A stretch of DNA of 64,000 nt from Agrobacterium sp. a22-2. GTDB taxonomy: Bacteria; Pseudomonadota; Alphaproteobacteria; Rhizobiales; Rhizobiaceae. The stretch spans positions 372,001-436,000 of the forward strand of contig NZ_JAAXMM010000001.1 of NCBI RefSeq assembly GCF_012276985.1, written 5' to 3'. The translations under genes and the position numbers were made by a program. Below are positions 29,499 through 39,740 of this stretch, piece after piece (positions within the stretch are counted from its first letter, which is position 1; every line of letters begins with the position of its first letter). Under the pieces are notes generated by a model. That model saw nothing but the letters and a program-made list of their open reading frames with translations. It was not told where the DNA came from and did no database searches.

Positions 29499-29912
29499 AT
29501 GACGCCCCTTATCGAAGGCATTCTGGAAACCGCGCTCTACGTCGACGACCTCGACGCGGCAGAAGCCTTCTACGAGGCGACACTGGGCCTCACAAAACTA
29601 TCGCGGGCCGGAGACCGGCACGTGTTCTTTCGCTGCGGGGCCGGCATTCTGCTGCTGTTCAATGCGCAGGAAACCGAAAAGCCGGCGGCTAGCGGCGCCC
29701 TGCCCGTGCCAAGCCATGGCAGCCGCGGTGCCGGGCACATGTGTTTCCGCGTATCGGCCGACAATCTCGACCGGATGGTCGAGCGTTTGAGCGATGCCGG
29801 CGTGACGCTGGAGGCGGACTTTCGCTGGCCGAACGGAGCGCGATCGATCTATTTCCGCGACCCGGCCGGCAACAGCCTGGAATGTGCCGAGCCCGCTCTC
29901 TGGGATCTTTGA
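29499..29912 (+). CDS. VOC (glyoxalase) family protein
   Basis: This 137-residue single-module VOC protein begins IEGILETALYVDDLDAAEAFYEATLGL and ends with FRDPAGNSLECAEP, whose Glu fits the metal-binding position. A histidine in GAGHMCFRV is the other likely ligand. It sits 23 bp after rph and 12 bp before rdgB, so it is very likely co-expressed with RNA- and nucleotide-quality genes. Its substrate is unknown; glyoxalase I or a dioxygenase-like activity would be guesses. Confidence 0.83.
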   Translation: MTPLIEGILETALYVDDLDAAEAFYEATLGLTKLSRAGDRHVFFRCGAGILLLFNAQETEKPAASGALPVPSHGSRGAGHMCFRVSADNLDRMVERLSDAGVTLEADFRWPNGARSIYFRDPAGNSLECAEPALWDL

Positions 29913-29924
29913 TGAGGATGATGC

Positions 29925-30569
29925 ATGCGCAAGCTTGAGACCAAGACCATCGTGGTGGCGAGCCACAATGCCGGCAAGATCGCCGAGATTGCCGACCTGA
30001 TCGGCCCCTTCGGCTTTTCGGCCAAGTCGGCGGCCGAGTTGCGCTTCGCTGAGCCGGACGAGACCGGAACGACCTTCGAGGAAAATGCCACGATCAAGGC
30101 CCTGGCGTCTGCCAAGGCCTCGGGCCTGCCGTCGCTCTCCGACGATTCCGGCATCGTGATCGATGCGCTGGGCGGGGCGCCCGGTGTCTACACCGCGAAC
30201 TGGGCCGAGCGCGAGGATGGCAGCCGCGACTTCGCCATGGCGATGGAAAAGGTCGAGAAGGCGCTGGCCGACAAGGGAGCGACCGAGCCATCGCAGCGCA
30301 CCGCCCGTTTCGTCAGCGTTCTCTGCCTTGCCTGGCCCGATGGCCACACCGAGCTGTTCCGCGGCGAAGTGGAAGGCATCGTGGCCTGGCCGCCGCGCGG
30401 CAACAAGGGCTTCGGCTATGACCCGATCTTCCAACCGGAAGGTTATGACGTGACCTTCGGCGAGATGAGCGCCGAGGAAAAGCACGGCTGGAAGCCGGGC
30501 GATCCCCAAGCCTTGTCGCACCGAGCCCGCGCCTTCAAGATCTTTGTCGAAACCTGCCTGGAAACCTGA
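29925..30569 (+). CDS. rdgB: XTP/dITP pyrophosphatase (RdgB/HAM1)
   Basis: RdgB hydrolyses non-canonical purine triphosphates (dITP, XTP) to monophosphates, keeping them out of DNA and RNA. The 214-residue product has the nucleotide-binding [10 protein letters not shown] motif near residues 14-23, the catalytic region with [22 protein letters not shown], and the [10 protein letters not shown] loop. It is followed 6 bp later by hemW, the usual neighbour in many proteobacteria. No anomalies. Confidence 0.97.
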   Translation: MRKLETKTIVVASHNAGKIAEIADLIGPFGFSAKSAAELRFAEPDETGTTFEENATIKALASAKASGLPSLSDDSGIVIDALGGAPGVYTANWAEREDGSRDFAMAMEKVEKALADKGATEPSQRTARFVSVLCLAWPDGHTELFRGEVEGIVAWPPRGNKGFGYDPIFQPEGYDVTFGEMSAEEKHGWKPGDPQALSHRARAFKIFVETCLET

Positions 30570-30575
30570 ACCCTG

Positions 30576-31757
30576 ATGGCCGAGCCCTCCTCCCTACTGC
30601 TTCCCGATACGGGTGAACCGGGTTTCGGCGTCTATGTGCATTGGCCGTTCTGCGCGGCCAAGTGCCCCTATTGCGACTTCAACAGCCATGTCCGCCACCA
30701 GCCGGTCGACCAGCCGCGCTTTACGGCCGCCTTCCTGACGGAGATGGCCAAGATGCGGGCGCTGAGCGGCCCGAAGACGGTCACCAGCGTGTTTCTCGGC
30801 GGCGGCACGCCATCGCTGATGGACCCGGCGACGGTTGCGGCCATCCTCGATGGCATATCCCGCCACTGGCATATGCCGAACGGCATCGAGATCACCATGG
30901 AGGCCAATCCCTCCAGCGTCGAGGCGGAACGCTTCCGCGGCTACCGGGCGGCGGGCGTCAACCGGGTTTCGCTGGGTGTCCAGGCGCTGAACGACGCCGA
31001 TCTCAAATTCCTCGGCCGGCTGCACAATGTCGAGGACGCGCTGAAGGCGATCCGTCTGGCACGCGAGATTTTCCCACGCATGTCCTTCGACCTGATCTAT
31101 GCCCGGCCACGCCAAGAGGTGAGCGCCTGGGAGCAGGAACTGAAGCAGGCGATTTCCTATGCGGTCGACCATCTTTCGCTCTATCAGCTGACGATCGAGG
31201 AAGGCACGCCCTTCTTCGGCCTGCACAAGGCCGGCAAACTGATCGTGCCGGACGGCGACCAATCCGCCACGCTTTATGAAGCCACGCAGGACATCATGGC
31301 CCGAGAGGGTATGCCGGCCTATGAAGTGTCCAACCATGCCCGGCCGGGCGCCGAGAGCCGCCACAACCTTACCTATTGGCGTTATGGCGACTATGCCGGG
31401 ATCGGTCCCGGTGCCCATGGCCGACTGACCCGTGGCCATGACAAGCTCGCGACCGCCACCGAGCGCAACCCGGAGCGATGGCTAGAATTGGTCGAGCGCG
31501 ATGGTCACGGCATGGTGGACCAGGAGATGCTGGGCTTCGAGGAACAGGCCGACGAATTGCTGCTGATGGGTCTGCGCCTGCGCGAGGGCGTCGATCTGGC
31601 CCGCTGGCAGCAATTGTCGGGCCGTGATCCCGACCCCAAGCGCGAGGCCGCTTTACTGGAACACGGTTTCATCGAGCGGATCGGCAATTCCCGCCTGCGC
31701 TGCACGCCGTCAGGCATGCTGATCCTCGACGCCGTTGTCGCCGATCTCGCCTGCTGA
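30576..31757 (+). CDS. hemW: Radical SAM protein HemW (heme chaperone, formerly HemN-like)
   Basis: HemW is a radical-SAM relative of coproporphyrinogen III dehydrogenase that binds heme and hands it to membrane proteins; it lacks the oxidase activity first assumed. The 393-residue protein has the 4Fe-4S motif C26-x3-C30-x2-C33 (CAAKCPYC), GGGTPSL for SAM binding, and a C-terminal HemN domain. It starts 6 bp after rdgB, completing the rph-rdgB-hemW run. Confidence 0.94.
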   Translation: MAEPSSLLLPDTGEPGFGVYVHWPFCAAKCPYCDFNSHVRHQPVDQPRFTAAFLTEMAKMRALSGPKTVTSVFLGGGTPSLMDPATVAAILDGISRHWHMPNGIEITMEANPSSVEAERFRGYRAAGVNRVSLGVQALNDADLKFLGRLHNVEDALKAIRLAREIFPRMSFDLIYARPRQEVSAWEQELKQAISYAVDHLSLYQLTIEEGTPFFGLHKAGKLIVPDGDQSATLYEATQDIMAREGMPAYEVSNHARPGAESRHNLTYWRYGDYAGIGPGAHGRLTRGHDKLATATERNPERWLELVERDGHGMVDQEMLGFEEQADELLLMGLRLREGVDLARWQQLSGRDPDPKREAALLEHGFIERIGNSRLRCTPSGMLILDAVVADLAC

Positions 31758-31772
31758 CAGGTCTGACGCGGC

Positions 31773-32369
31773 CTATGGCTTCCGCGCCGTGACGTAAAGC
31801 CAGTCCGTCGGCTCGCCGTCATAGCCGCCGCCGGTTGTGTGGTCGATCTCAGCATCGATCCAGCCGGCAGCACGATAGGTGTCCGACAGCCATGTCGCCG
31901 ACGGGCGATTGTAATAGCGGCCATAACGATCCGTCCCTTGCGGGCCGCCTGTCTTATAGCTGGCGTAGAACATGCCGCCCGGTGTTGTCGCCCTCTGGAT
32001 CCGCGCCAGAACCGCCTGAAGATCGTCTTTCGGCACATGCAAGAGGCAGGCATTGGCCCAGATGCCGTCATAGAGCTCCAGCGCATCGATCTCGTCAAAC
32101 CGCAGGACCTGGACGGGCCGTTGCAGCTGCCGTTCCGCCTCGGCGGCCATTTCGACTGTGCCGTCGGTTGGCGTCACGTCGAAACCGCGCGCCAGCATCA
32201 TGGCGCTGTCCTCGCCCGCACCGCAGCCGAGTTCGAGAATACGGGCACCAGGCACCAGCTTATCGAGGAAAGCCTCCAGACGCGCGGTCGGGCTTTTCCG
32301 GTCGCGCGCCGCATACTCGACCGCGTTGGCCGCATAGAAAGCCACGGACGGATCATCAGCGTTTTGCAT
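31773..32369 (-). CDS. Class I SAM-dependent methyltransferase
   Basis: This 198-residue methyltransferase has SAM motif I ILELGCGAGEDS near residues 42-53 and DVTPTDGTVEMAAEAE for motif II. The product resembles small Methyltransf_11/25 proteins of unknown substrate. The start at 32369 is set by AGGAG five bases upstream; that ribosome site lies within a longer frame starting at 32384. It follows dnaA on the minus strand after a terminator (32394-32421), so it may need its own promoter. Substrate cannot be inferred. Confidence 0.8.
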   Translation of the reverse strand: MQNADDPSVAFYAANAVEYAARDRKSPTARLEAFLDKLVPGARILELGCGAGEDSAMMLARGFDVTPTDGTVEMAAEAERQLQRPVQVLRFDEIDALELYDGIWANACLLHVPKDDLQAVLARIQRATTPGGMFYASYKTGGPQGTDRYGRYYNRPSATWLSDTYRAAGWIDAEIDHTTGGGYDGEPTDWLYVTARKP

Positions 32370-32393
32370 CGACACTCCTGACACTTCAAACGA

Positions 32394-32421
32394 AAGAGGC
32401 CGGCAAATCTGCCGGCCTCTT
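32394..32421 (-). terminator. dnaA terminator
   Basis: AAGAGGCCGGCA (32394-32405) pairs perfectly with TGCCGGCCTCTT (32410-32421) around AAAT/C bases. On the minus strand it is followed by TCGTTTG, a modest T-rich tail. It sits 7 bp after the dnaA stop and about 25 bp before the methyltransferase start. Confidence 0.65.
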
Positions 32422-32427
32422 GTCCGT

Positions 32428-33984
32428 TCAGGCGTTGTTTTCGTTGATCAGGCGCTTCAGCAGCTCGATCTCATGGCTGAGCTTGGTATCGCCGCCGATC
32501 AGTTCCTCGATCTTGCGCACGGCATGCAGCACCGTGGTGTGATCGCGGCCACCGAAGCGACGGCCGATTTCGGGGAAGGAGCGCGGCGTCAGCGTCTTGG
32601 CAAGATACATAGCGATTTGACGCGGCTTGACGATGACCCGAGTGCGGCGGTTGGACACCAGTTCCTGGCGCGACACGTTGTAATGCCGTGCCACGACCCG
32701 CTGGATGTCCTCGATGCGGACACGCTTCTGCTCGGCAGCGCCGACCAGATGGGCGAGAAGTTCGTCGACGCGTTCGATCGACAGGTTCGGCTCGAAGGAT
32801 CGGCGGAACAACAGCTGGTTGAACGCGCCTTCCAGGTCGCGGCCACTGCTGGCCACATTGCGGGCCACATGCGACAGGATCTCGACCGGGATATCCAGGC
32901 TGGCATCGTCCTTGCGGGCTGCGGCCAGACGGATCTTCAGCATCTCGAACCGCATCTCGTAATCGGGCGATTCCATTTCGATGGCGACGCCGCCCTGCAA
33001 GCGGGAGCGCACGCGGGGATCAAGCGATTCCAGTTCCCACGGAGCGCGGTCGGCGGCTACGACCACCTGCTTGGCGCTGTCGAGCAGCATGTTCAGCAAA
33101 TGGCAGAATTCGTGCTGGATGGTCTTGCCCTGCAAGAACTGCATATCGTCGATGATCAGCAGATCGATATTGCGCAGGGTGTCCTTCAGCGTCAGGGCAT
33201 CGTTGTCGCGGATCGCAGTTGCGAAGCGCCACATGAAATATTCGGCCGTCAGATAGACGACGCGCGGCGCCCGCGGGCTCTGGATCGCCGCATTGGCGAT
33301 GGCCTGCAGAAGATGGGTCTTGCCGAGACCGACAGCCGAATGGATGAACAGCGGGTTGAACCGAACCGCACCGGCACCGGCTTCGGCGATCGTCTTGGCC
33401 GCGGCCACCGCAACGCGGTTGGACGAGCCTTCAATGAAGGCGTCAAAGGTGTAGCGGGAATCGAGCGGCGAGCCGAACAGCGGGCCGAACGTCGCCGGGC
33501 GAACACTGGTGACGCTGCCGGACGACGCAGCGATCTGTCCGATCGACTGGGCGGCGAGCTTGCGCACAGGGGATGCAGACGGGGCCTCGGCAACCGGCAG
33601 ACGCTCCTCCGGCTGAGGAGTACGCGTATTGCGGCTGGCGGTGCGCACCAGAATCTCGACCTTGAGAATGTCGGGATCTTCGGCCTGGAAAATGCTGGTG
33701 ATCAGATCCAGATAACGATTGTTGATCCATGATTTCAGAAACGTGGTTGGAACGGTGAGGCGTACCACGCTCTTCGACGCCGAATGCAATTTCAGTCGAC
33801 CGAACCAGCTCGCGAACACGTCCTGTCCGACTTGAGCCTTCAGCCGAATGCTGAAGCGCTCAAAGAGAGCATTATGCCTCATTTCAGAATTGTCCCCCGC
33901 CGCTTCGGAGCAAACGGCACTTACCGCCGCGTGTGCATGGTCCCCGTCAGCCAATGCACCGGCCGTCACTGTCGTCACTTGCAT
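32428..33984 (-). CDS. dnaA: Chromosomal replication initiator protein DnaA
   Basis: DnaA binds DnaA boxes and opens the chromosome origin. The 518-residue product has the DnaB-interacting domain I (from [15 protein letters not shown]), a variable linker, the AAA+ domain with Walker A GLGKTHL and Walker [10 protein letters not shown], and the C-terminal DNA-binding domain with [14 protein letters not shown]. The ATG at 33984 follows GGAAGGCGGCGAT and is preferred to a start at 34041. In rhizobia the origin usually lies near hemE rather than dnaA, and no clear DnaA-box cluster is seen here. The upstream intergenic region is unusually long. Confidence 0.97.
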   Translation of the reverse strand: MQVTTVTAGALADGDHAHAAVSAVCSEAAGDNSEMRHNALFERFSIRLKAQVGQDVFASWFGRLKLHSASKSVVRLTVPTTFLKSWINNRYLDLITSIFQAEDPDILKVEILVRTASRNTRTPQPEERLPVAEAPSASPVRKLAAQSIGQIAASSGSVTSVRPATFGPLFGSPLDSRYTFDAFIEGSSNRVAVAAAKTIAEAGAGAVRFNPLFIHSAVGLGKTHLLQAIANAAIQSPRAPRVVYLTAEYFMWRFATAIRDNDALTLKDTLRNIDLLIIDDMQFLQGKTIQHEFCHLLNMLLDSAKQVVVAADRAPWELESLDPRVRSRLQGGVAIEMESPDYEMRFEMLKIRLAAARKDDASLDIPVEILSHVARNVASSGRDLEGAFNQLLFRRSFEPNLSIERVDELLAHLVGAAEQKRVRIEDIQRVVARHYNVSRQELVSNRRTRVIVKPRQIAMYLAKTLTPRSFPEIGRRFGGRDHTTVLHAVRKIEELIGGDTKLSHEIELLKRLINENNA

Positions 33985-34780
33985 ATCGCCGCCTTCCAAA
34001 TTGTCCCTATGACGGCCAGCCATTTCATTGCTGCCCGCCACTTAAGAATGCTCCGCACTGCACCAGTCGCGTGATGCGACCCATGCAATACCGTTTGCGT
34101 GCGACGGTAGTCCCAAGCCAAATGGGTTTGCCGCCAAACGCTATCGACCGGCCGTTACCCGATCATCGCGCGGATTTCTCCGCACCACCGCACCTTTCAT
34201 CCTCGTAATGAAAGATACGGCCTCGCCCCCATGCTTTCCCCTCTCCGACAGGCCGCACGCGGCACAGATTAACCCATTGTTCCACCCTCCGGAATCCGCC
34301 AAGATTCCGGCACAACGGCGATCGCTGTCAGAAAAAACGGAACAGATAATGCTCCGTCCCAAGAGACGTGAAGGCTTGCTGATGTCTGGTAACCAGTTAC
34401 AGACCGCCTCGGGGGTGTTCCCCGCGCCTCTTGTTGAAGGCCATTAAGGCAGGATCAAATGGCAAGATCAACAGTGAATTTTACGCAAAATTAAGAAGTG
34501 ACCATTGACTCGGGCGCCCGTTTTTGACTGTCACAAAGGCCAAAAAAAGAATCGCTTTTGAATCAAGGAGTTTGGCTTTTCGGCCGATATACGCAGGCTC
34601 AAAAACAAAAAAAGAAAAAAATCACTTGACTCGAAACTGGGGTCGCCTGCCGTAAAGTGAAGCTGGAGAACAAACCAACTCCTCGCGCAACCCATTGAAT
34701 TCAATGGACTTTTTGTGTCACGCCTCTGACATGCAATTGTCAAATTTGCAACACAGACGCGCTAAAACCGCGACAAACAG
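33985..34780. other. Long gene-free stretch between dnaA and rpsT, with structured and AT-rich parts
   Basis: About 800 bp lack any convincing gene. Near 34384-34404, GTCTGGTAACCAGTTACAGAC forms a hairpin, and just after it CGGGG and CCCCG (34409-34424) pair around GTGTT. From 34441 to 34740 the DNA turns AT-rich, with A-runs at 34601-34620. At 34691-34706, CCATTGAATTCAATGG is a perfect palindrome followed by ACTTTTTG on the plus strand, like a terminator. A CTTGAC lies at 34625. This may hold dnaA promoter and leader sequences, or a small RNA on the plus strand. No TTATCCACA DnaA box was found. Confidence 0.45.
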
Positions 34781-34806
34781 AAAAAGCCCGGCAAAACTGC
34801 CAGGCT
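34781..34806 (-). terminator. rpsT Rho-independent terminator
   Basis: On the minus strand, AGCCTGGCA (34806-34798) pairs with TGCCGGGCT (34793-34785) around GTTT with one G-T pair, and TTTTT follows at 34785-34781. It is 27 bp downstream of the rpsT stop. Confidence 0.88.
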
Positions 34807-34833
34807 CATAGAACATTTAAACTTTGTCTTAAA

Positions 34834-35100
34834 TTAGGCCGAAAGGGCCTTCACACGCTGAGCCAGACGGGAGATCTTCCGCGATGCCGTGTTGGCATGC
34901 AGAACGCCCTTGGTTGCGGCGCGGTGCAGTTCAGGCTGAGCGGCCTGAAGGGCGGTCTTTGCGATAGCCGCATCGCCGGTGGCGATTGCTTCTTCAACCT
35001 TGCGGATGAAGCCACGTACGCGCGAACGACGGTTCTTGTTGATTGCGGTCTGGCGCGCGATCTTGCGGGTCGCCTTTTTCGCCGACGATGTATTGGCCAT
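34834..35100 (-). CDS. rpsT: 30S ribosomal protein S20
   Basis: S20 binds the 5' domain of 16S rRNA early in 30S assembly. The 88-residue, strongly basic protein starts [18 protein letters not shown] and ends [15 protein letters not shown], a full-length match to the family. It has its own near-consensus promoter (35224-35252), a leader of about 117 bases and a terminator, so it is a single-gene transcript. The long leader could host autoregulation by S20 as in enterics, but that is inference. Confidence 0.97.
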   Translation of the reverse strand: MANTSSAKKATRKIARQTAINKNRRSRVRGFIRKVEEAIATGDAAIAKTALQAAQPELHRAATKGVLHANTASRKISRLAQRVKALSA

Positions 35101-35223
35101 GGATGCCTCTCTTCGAAATCAAACCAAACTCCGCCTTCGCCGCGTCGGGTCGTTGCGACCTGTCAATCCAGCAATTCGGGAGCAATCGTGGAAAAGCCAG
35201 AAGCTTTCCTAACTGTGGGCGGG

Positions 35224-35252
35224 CATATAGCCCGAAAGAACACGTCCGTCAA
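35224..35252 (-). promoter_or_regulatory. rpsT promoter
   Basis: On the minus strand, TTGACG (35252-35247), a 17-base spacer and TATATG (35229-35224) form a strong sigma-70 promoter. The predicted start near 35217 leaves a leader of roughly 117 bases before the rpsT ATG at 35100. Confidence 0.8.
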
Positions 35253-35297
35253 CGCGGATTCTGAATCATTCTACGCCGGACGCTGCGAAAACCGGGG

Positions 35298-36071
35298 CTA
35301 GCGGTCCTTGAATTCCGGCTTGCGCTTTTCAACGAAGGCAGCCATGCCTTCCTTCTGGTCGGTCGTCGCGAAAAGCGAATGGAACAGACGGCGCTCGAAG
35401 CGCAATCCTTCGCTCAAGGTCTGTTCGAAGGCGCGGTTGACGCTTTCCTTCACCATGTTGAGGGCCGGCTGCGAGAAGGAGGCGATTTTCGTCGCCGCCG
35501 ACACCGCCTCGTCCAGTAGACGCTCCGGCGCCACGACGCGCGCCACCAGGCCGGCGCTTTCGGCCTCGGTCACATCCATCATGCGGCCCGTCAGGCAGAG
35601 ATCCATGGCCTTTGCCTTGCCGATGGCGCGCACCAGCCGCTGCGTTCCGCCCATGCCGGGAATGACGCCAAGCGTGATTTCCGGCTGGCCGAACTTGGCG
35701 GTCGTCGAGGCGATGATGAAGTCGCACATCATGGCAAGCTCGCAACCGCCGCCAAGCGCAAAGCCGGAGACCGCCGCGATCAGCGGCTTGCGGAAGCTCG
35801 CCACCGCATCCCAGCCGCTGATGAAATCTGCGAGATAGACATCAACGAAATCGAGCGCCTGCATTTCCTTGATATCCGCGCCGGCGGCAAAGGCCTTTTC
35901 AGAGCCGGTGAGCACCACGGCCTTGATGGCAGCATCGCCCTGGAACGTCGCCAGCGCCTGGGTCAGCTCGGACATCACCGTCGCGTTCAGGGCGTTGAGG
36001 GCCTGCGGACGATGGAGCGTGATGATGGCAACGGGACCTCTCGTCTCAACGAGCAGCGTTTCAAATGTCAT
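35298..36071 (-). CDS. Enoyl-CoA hydratase
   Basis: This 257-residue crotonase-family protein shows the oxyanion-hole motifs [12 protein letters not shown] and [15 protein letters not shown]. The catalytic glutamates are in place ([10 protein letters not shown] and [14 protein letters not shown]), so it is probably a true enoyl-CoA hydratase of fatty-acid or amino-acid beta-oxidation. The start at 36071 is fixed by GGGAGAGAGAC; an earlier frame start lies within mutM. It is 56 bp downstream of mutM on the same strand. The chain length it prefers is unknown. Confidence 0.92.
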   Translation of the reverse strand: MTFETLLVETRGPVAIITLHRPQALNALNATVMSELTQALATFQGDAAIKAVVLTGSEKAFAAGADIKEMQALDFVDVYLADFISGWDAVASFRKPLIAAVSGFALGGGCELAMMCDFIIASTTAKFGQPEITLGVIPGMGGTQRLVRAIGKAKAMDLCLTGRMMDVTEAESAGLVARVVAPERLLDEAVSAATKIASFSQPALNMVKESVNRAFEQTLSEGLRFERRLFHSLFATTDQKEGMAAFVEKRKPEFKDR

Positions 36072-36127
36072 GTCTCTCTCCCTTGGTTCGAAAAAATGAT
36101 TTTGGTGATGCTGCGTCTGGCAGCGCT

Positions 36128-37018
36128 CTATGTCTGGCAGCGCCGACAATAGAAGGACGAGCGCCCGGCCTGGACCAGCCGCTCGATCGTGCCGGCACAG
36201 CCCGGCGTGCGGCAAGGCTCACCCTCCTGGTCGTAGACACAGAAGGTGTGCTGGAAATAGCCAAGCGATCCATCGGTCTGGATATGATCGCGCAAGGAGG
36301 ATCCGCCCGCCGCAATCGCATCCATGATCACGGCACGAATAGCCTCGGTCAAAGCCAGCAATGCCTTTGTCGGCTTGCCCGTAGCCGTGACCAGCGTGCC
36401 AACCGGCCGGGTCGGCGACAGGTGGGCACGCCACAGCGCCTCGCAGACATAGATATTGCCGAGACCGGCAATGGTCTTCTGATCAAGCAGGGCCGTCTTC
36501 AACGGCTGCGCCTTGCCGGCAAAGCGCCGGGCCAGATAATCGGCGCTGAGCGTATTGCCGACCGGCTCCGGTCCAAGATCGCGAAAGGCCGGGTAGAGAT
36601 CGAGCGCGACCCGCTCTGCCAGATCCAGGAAGCCGAAGCGGCGCGGGTCATTATAGACGACCCGCAGGGCGCCCGCCTCGCCTTCCAGATGAAAGACGAC
36701 ATGGTCGTGCTTCTCGTCCTTGGAGCGGGGCCTGTGAAAATCGCCGGGAAGTTCCCTATCGCCTGCCTTTTCGATGCGGAACGAACCGGACATGCCGAGA
36801 TGAGCAATCACCGTCGCGCCGTCCTCCAGATCGATCAGCAGATATTTGGCGCGGCGCGACAGGGAGAGAATGCGCTGCCCGCAAGCTCGCTCGGCAAGGC
36901 CTGCCGGGAAGGGAAAGCGCAGATCCGGGCGGCGCAGTTCGAGACGCTCGATCCGTGCACCTTCCATGGACGGCGCCAGCCCGCGCTTTACGGTTTCCAC
37001 CTCTGGCAATTCCGGCAT
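36128..37018 (-). CDS. mutM: Formamidopyrimidine-DNA glycosylase
   Basis: MutM (Fpg) excises 8-oxoguanine and formamidopyrimidines and cuts the abasic strand. The 296-residue protein has the N-terminal catalytic MPELPEVE, with P2 as nucleophile and E3, the helix-two-turn-helix around [11 protein letters not shown], and a C-terminal zinc finger whose four cysteines are in CRTPGC and CRRC. It is divergent from ubiE with about 150 bp between. All catalytic residues are present. Confidence 0.97.
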   Translation of the reverse strand: MPELPEVETVKRGLAPSMEGARIERLELRRPDLRFPFPAGLAERACGQRILSLSRRAKYLLIDLEDGATVIAHLGMSGSFRIEKAGDRELPGDFHRPRSKDEKHDHVVFHLEGEAGALRVVYNDPRRFGFLDLAERVALDLYPAFRDLGPEPVGNTLSADYLARRFAGKAQPLKTALLDQKTIAGLGNIYVCEALWRAHLSPTRPVGTLVTATGKPTKALLALTEAIRAVIMDAIAAGGSSLRDHIQTDGSLGYFQHTFCVYDQEGEPCRTPGCAGTIERLVQAGRSSFYCRRCQT

Positions 37019-37167
37019 CGCCGCTCCATCTTTCTGTTTCAGTCCCAGCGCGAGTGGTCTATAGACGGCGCGACAGCAGGCGTCATTGCCATAGTGTCGC
37101 AGAGATAGCGCACCGAACCCGATTTCGCTATGGTCACCGGACCATATCAGACGATGGAGTTGATCAG

Positions 37168-37944
37168 ATGGCCGAGAGCCGCACGTCCGCCCAAGGCGGC
37201 ATGGAAACCTCCTACGGCTTCCGCGACGTCCCTGAAGGCGAGAAGCAGGGCCTGGTCAACGAGGTCTTCCACAAGGTGGCCAAGCGCTACGACATCATGA
37301 ACGACGTGATGTCGGCCGGCCTGCACCGGCTGTGGAAGGATGCCATGGTGGCAGCCCTCAATCCCCGCAAGGAGGCGGGCTACAAGGTTCTCGACGTGGC
37401 CGGCGGCACGGGCGACATCGCCTTTCGCATCGTCGAGGCCTCGAACCGGCTGGCGCATGCCACCGTGCTCGATATCAACGGTTCGATGCTCGGCGTCGGC
37501 GCCGAACGGGCCCAGAAGAAAGGCCTTTCGGACAACCTGACCTTCGTCGAGGCCAATGCCGAGGAACTGCCGTTCGAAGCCAACAGTTTCGACGCCTACA
37601 CGATCGCTTTCGGCATCCGCAACGTTCCCCGCATCGACGTGGCGCTGAAGGAGGCTTACCGGGTCCTGAAGCGCGGCGGTCGGCTGCTGGTGCTGGAATT
37701 CTCGGACGTTGAAATGCCGCTGCTCGACAAGTTCTACGACCAGTGGTCGTTCAAGGCGATCCCGCAATTCGGCAAGATGATTACCGGCGAGGCCGAGCCC
37801 TACCAGTACTTGGTGGAATCGATCCGCAAATTTCCCAACCAGCGGGATTTCGCCGCGATGATCGGCAAGGCCGGCTTTTCGCGGGTCAATTTCACCAATT
37901 ATTCCGGCGGCATCGCAGCCCTTCATTCCGGCTGGAAGCTCTGA
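37168..37944 (+). CDS. ubiE: Ubiquinone/menaquinone C-methyltransferase UbiE
   Basis: UbiE adds the C-5 methyl group to the quinone ring during ubiquinone synthesis. The 258-residue protein has [19 protein letters not shown] motif [15 protein letters not shown], and [25 protein letters not shown], all typical. The ATG at 37168 follows GGAG; the longer in-frame start near 36955 overlaps mutM. ubiB follows 62 bp later. Length and motifs are normal. Confidence 0.97.
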   Translation: MAESRTSAQGGMETSYGFRDVPEGEKQGLVNEVFHKVAKRYDIMNDVMSAGLHRLWKDAMVAALNPRKEAGYKVLDVAGGTGDIAFRIVEASNRLAHATVLDINGSMLGVGAERAQKKGLSDNLTFVEANAEELPFEANSFDAYTIAFGIRNVPRIDVALKEAYRVLKRGGRLLVLEFSDVEMPLLDKFYDQWSFKAIPQFGKMITGEAEPYQYLVESIRKFPNQRDFAAMIGKAGFSRVNFTNYSGGIAALHSGWKL

Positions 37945-38006
37945 CGCATGGCGCAAAGCTGCATGAAGCATCGCGACCACACTTGCCCACGGATTGAACC
38001 TCAACG

Positions 38007-39581
38007 ATGAGCACGATCGGCGCATATTTCCGGCTGGCGCGCGTCGGCTGGGTTCTCGTTCGCGAAGGCGTCGTGGCGGCCCTACCGTCCGAAGGGCTGC
38101 CGCCGCTGGTGGCCTTTGCCAAATCCACGATGAGCCTTTTCACCCGCAACCGTGCCCGGAAGCGCGAGCGGTCCGACCGGCTGGCCAATGCGGTGGAACG
38201 GCTTGGCCCGTCCTATGTGAAGATCGGCCAGTTCCTGGCGACCCGCCCTGACGTGGTCGGTCCGGATTTTGCAGAGGATCTGGCCGGTCTGCAGGACCGG
38301 ATGGCCTTTTTCCCGACGGCGCTTGCGAAAGCCTCGGTGCGCGACTCGCTCGGCCGGCCGATCGAGGAGCTGTTTGCCGAATTCGGCGAGCCGATCGCCG
38401 CTGCCTCGATCGCGCAGGTGCATCCCGGTGAAGTGGAAACCGCGGAAGGCCGGCGGAAGGTCGCCATCAAGGTGATCCGCCCCGGCGTGCGCAGGCGGTT
38501 CGCCGACGATCTGGAAGCAATGTTTCTGGTCGCCCATCTGCAGGAACGGTTCCTGCCGCATACGCGGCGCCTGCGGCCTGTCGAAGTCACCAAGACGCTA
38601 GAGCAGACGACCAAGCTGGAGATGGATCTTCGCCTGGAGGCCGCAGCACTTTCCGAGATCGCCGAAAACACCAGGCAAGATCCGGGTTTCCGGGTGCCGA
38701 AGGTCGACTGGGTACGCACCGGCCGCGACGTCGTCACCATGGAGTGGATCGACGGCATCAAGATGTCGAATGTCGAGGCGCTTGTGGCCGCCGGCCACGA
38801 CCTGAACGCGCTGGCCGACACGCTGATCCAGTCCTTCCTGCGTCACACCCTGCGCGACGGCTTTTTCCATGCCGACATGCATCCGGGCAATCTTTTCGTT
38901 GATGACCAGGGCATGATCGTCGCAGTCGACATGGGCATTGCCGGGCGGCTGGGCAAAAAGGAACGCCGGTTCCTCGCCGAAATCCTGTTCGGCTTCATCA
39001 CCCGTGATTACATGCGGGTGGCGGAGGTGCATTTCGAGGCGGGCTATGTGCCCTCACACCACAATGTGGCGAGTTTCGCCCAGGCGATCCGCGCCATCGG
39101 CGAGCCGATCCATGGACAGCCGGCCGAGACGATTTCCATGGGCAAGCTGCTGACGCTGCTGTTCGAGGTCACCGAACTGTTCGACATGCAAACCCGGCCG
39201 GAACTGGTCATGCTGCAGAAGACCATGGTCGTGGTCGAAGGCGTGGCACGCATCCTCAATCCACGCTTCAACATGTGGAAGGCGTCGGAACCGGTCGTCT
39301 CCAGCTGGATCCGCGACAATCTCGGGCCGAAGCGCATCGCGACCGACATTAAGGATGGGCTGAAGGCCGCTATGCGCCTGGCCGAGGCCGCACCCGAGAT
39401 CGCCGCCAAGACCGAGAAGTTCCACGGCCAGTTGATGCACATGACCGAACACGGTCTGCGCTTCGATGCCGAGACGGCACAGGCGATCGGCAAGGCGGAA
39501 GCTCGCCACACCCGGTCCGGCCGTCTGGCGCTCTGGATCATTGCCGCGACGCTGGTCTATCTCGCCTGGCAGATCACCTAA
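38007..39581 (+). CDS. ubiB: UbiB family atypical kinase/ATPase for ubiquinone synthesis
   Basis: UbiB is an ADCK/ABC1 protein required for ubiquinone production, probably extracting head-group intermediates from the membrane. The 524-residue product has the KxGQ motif (VKIGQFLATRPD), an alanine-rich loop AAASIAQVH, the lysine of VAIKVIRPGV, and HADMHPGN in the catalytic loop. A C-terminal hydrophobic segment (LALWIIAATLVYLAW) anchors it in the inner membrane. It follows ubiE in one operon. Confidence 0.95.
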   Translation: MSTIGAYFRLARVGWVLVREGVVAALPSEGLPPLVAFAKSTMSLFTRNRARKRERSDRLANAVERLGPSYVKIGQFLATRPDVVGPDFAEDLAGLQDRMAFFPTALAKASVRDSLGRPIEELFAEFGEPIAAASIAQVHPGEVETAEGRRKVAIKVIRPGVRRRFADDLEAMFLVAHLQERFLPHTRRLRPVEVTKTLEQTTKLEMDLRLEAAALSEIAENTRQDPGFRVPKVDWVRTGRDVVTMEWIDGIKMSNVEALVAAGHDLNALADTLIQSFLRHTLRDGFFHADMHPGNLFVDDQGMIVAVDMGIAGRLGKKERRFLAEILFGFITRDYMRVAEVHFEAGYVPSHHNVASFAQAIRAIGEPIHGQPAETISMGKLLTLLFEVTELFDMQTRPELVMLQKTMVVVEGVARILNPRFNMWKASEPVVSSWIRDNLGPKRIATDIKDGLKAAMRLAEAAPEIAAKTEKFHGQLMHMTEHGLRFDAETAQAIGKAEARHTRSGRLALWIIAATLVYLAWQIT

Positions 39582-39740
39582 GGCTATCGTCCACTTTCGG
39601 GCTCCCCGCGTTTTTTGCTGCACTGCGGCTTGCCAAGCGGGCGGTCGCGGGATTTTATAGCGCCACAGGTTCCAGTCGTTTCCCTTTTCGACATTCATTT
39701 GGTGCGCGGTGGCAATCGGGCACGGCCAGGGAGTTTCATC

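Noticed and set aside
33985..34833. Replication origin next to dnaA
   Set aside because: No cluster of TTATCCACA-type boxes could be found, and rhizobial origins usually lie elsewhere (near hemE).
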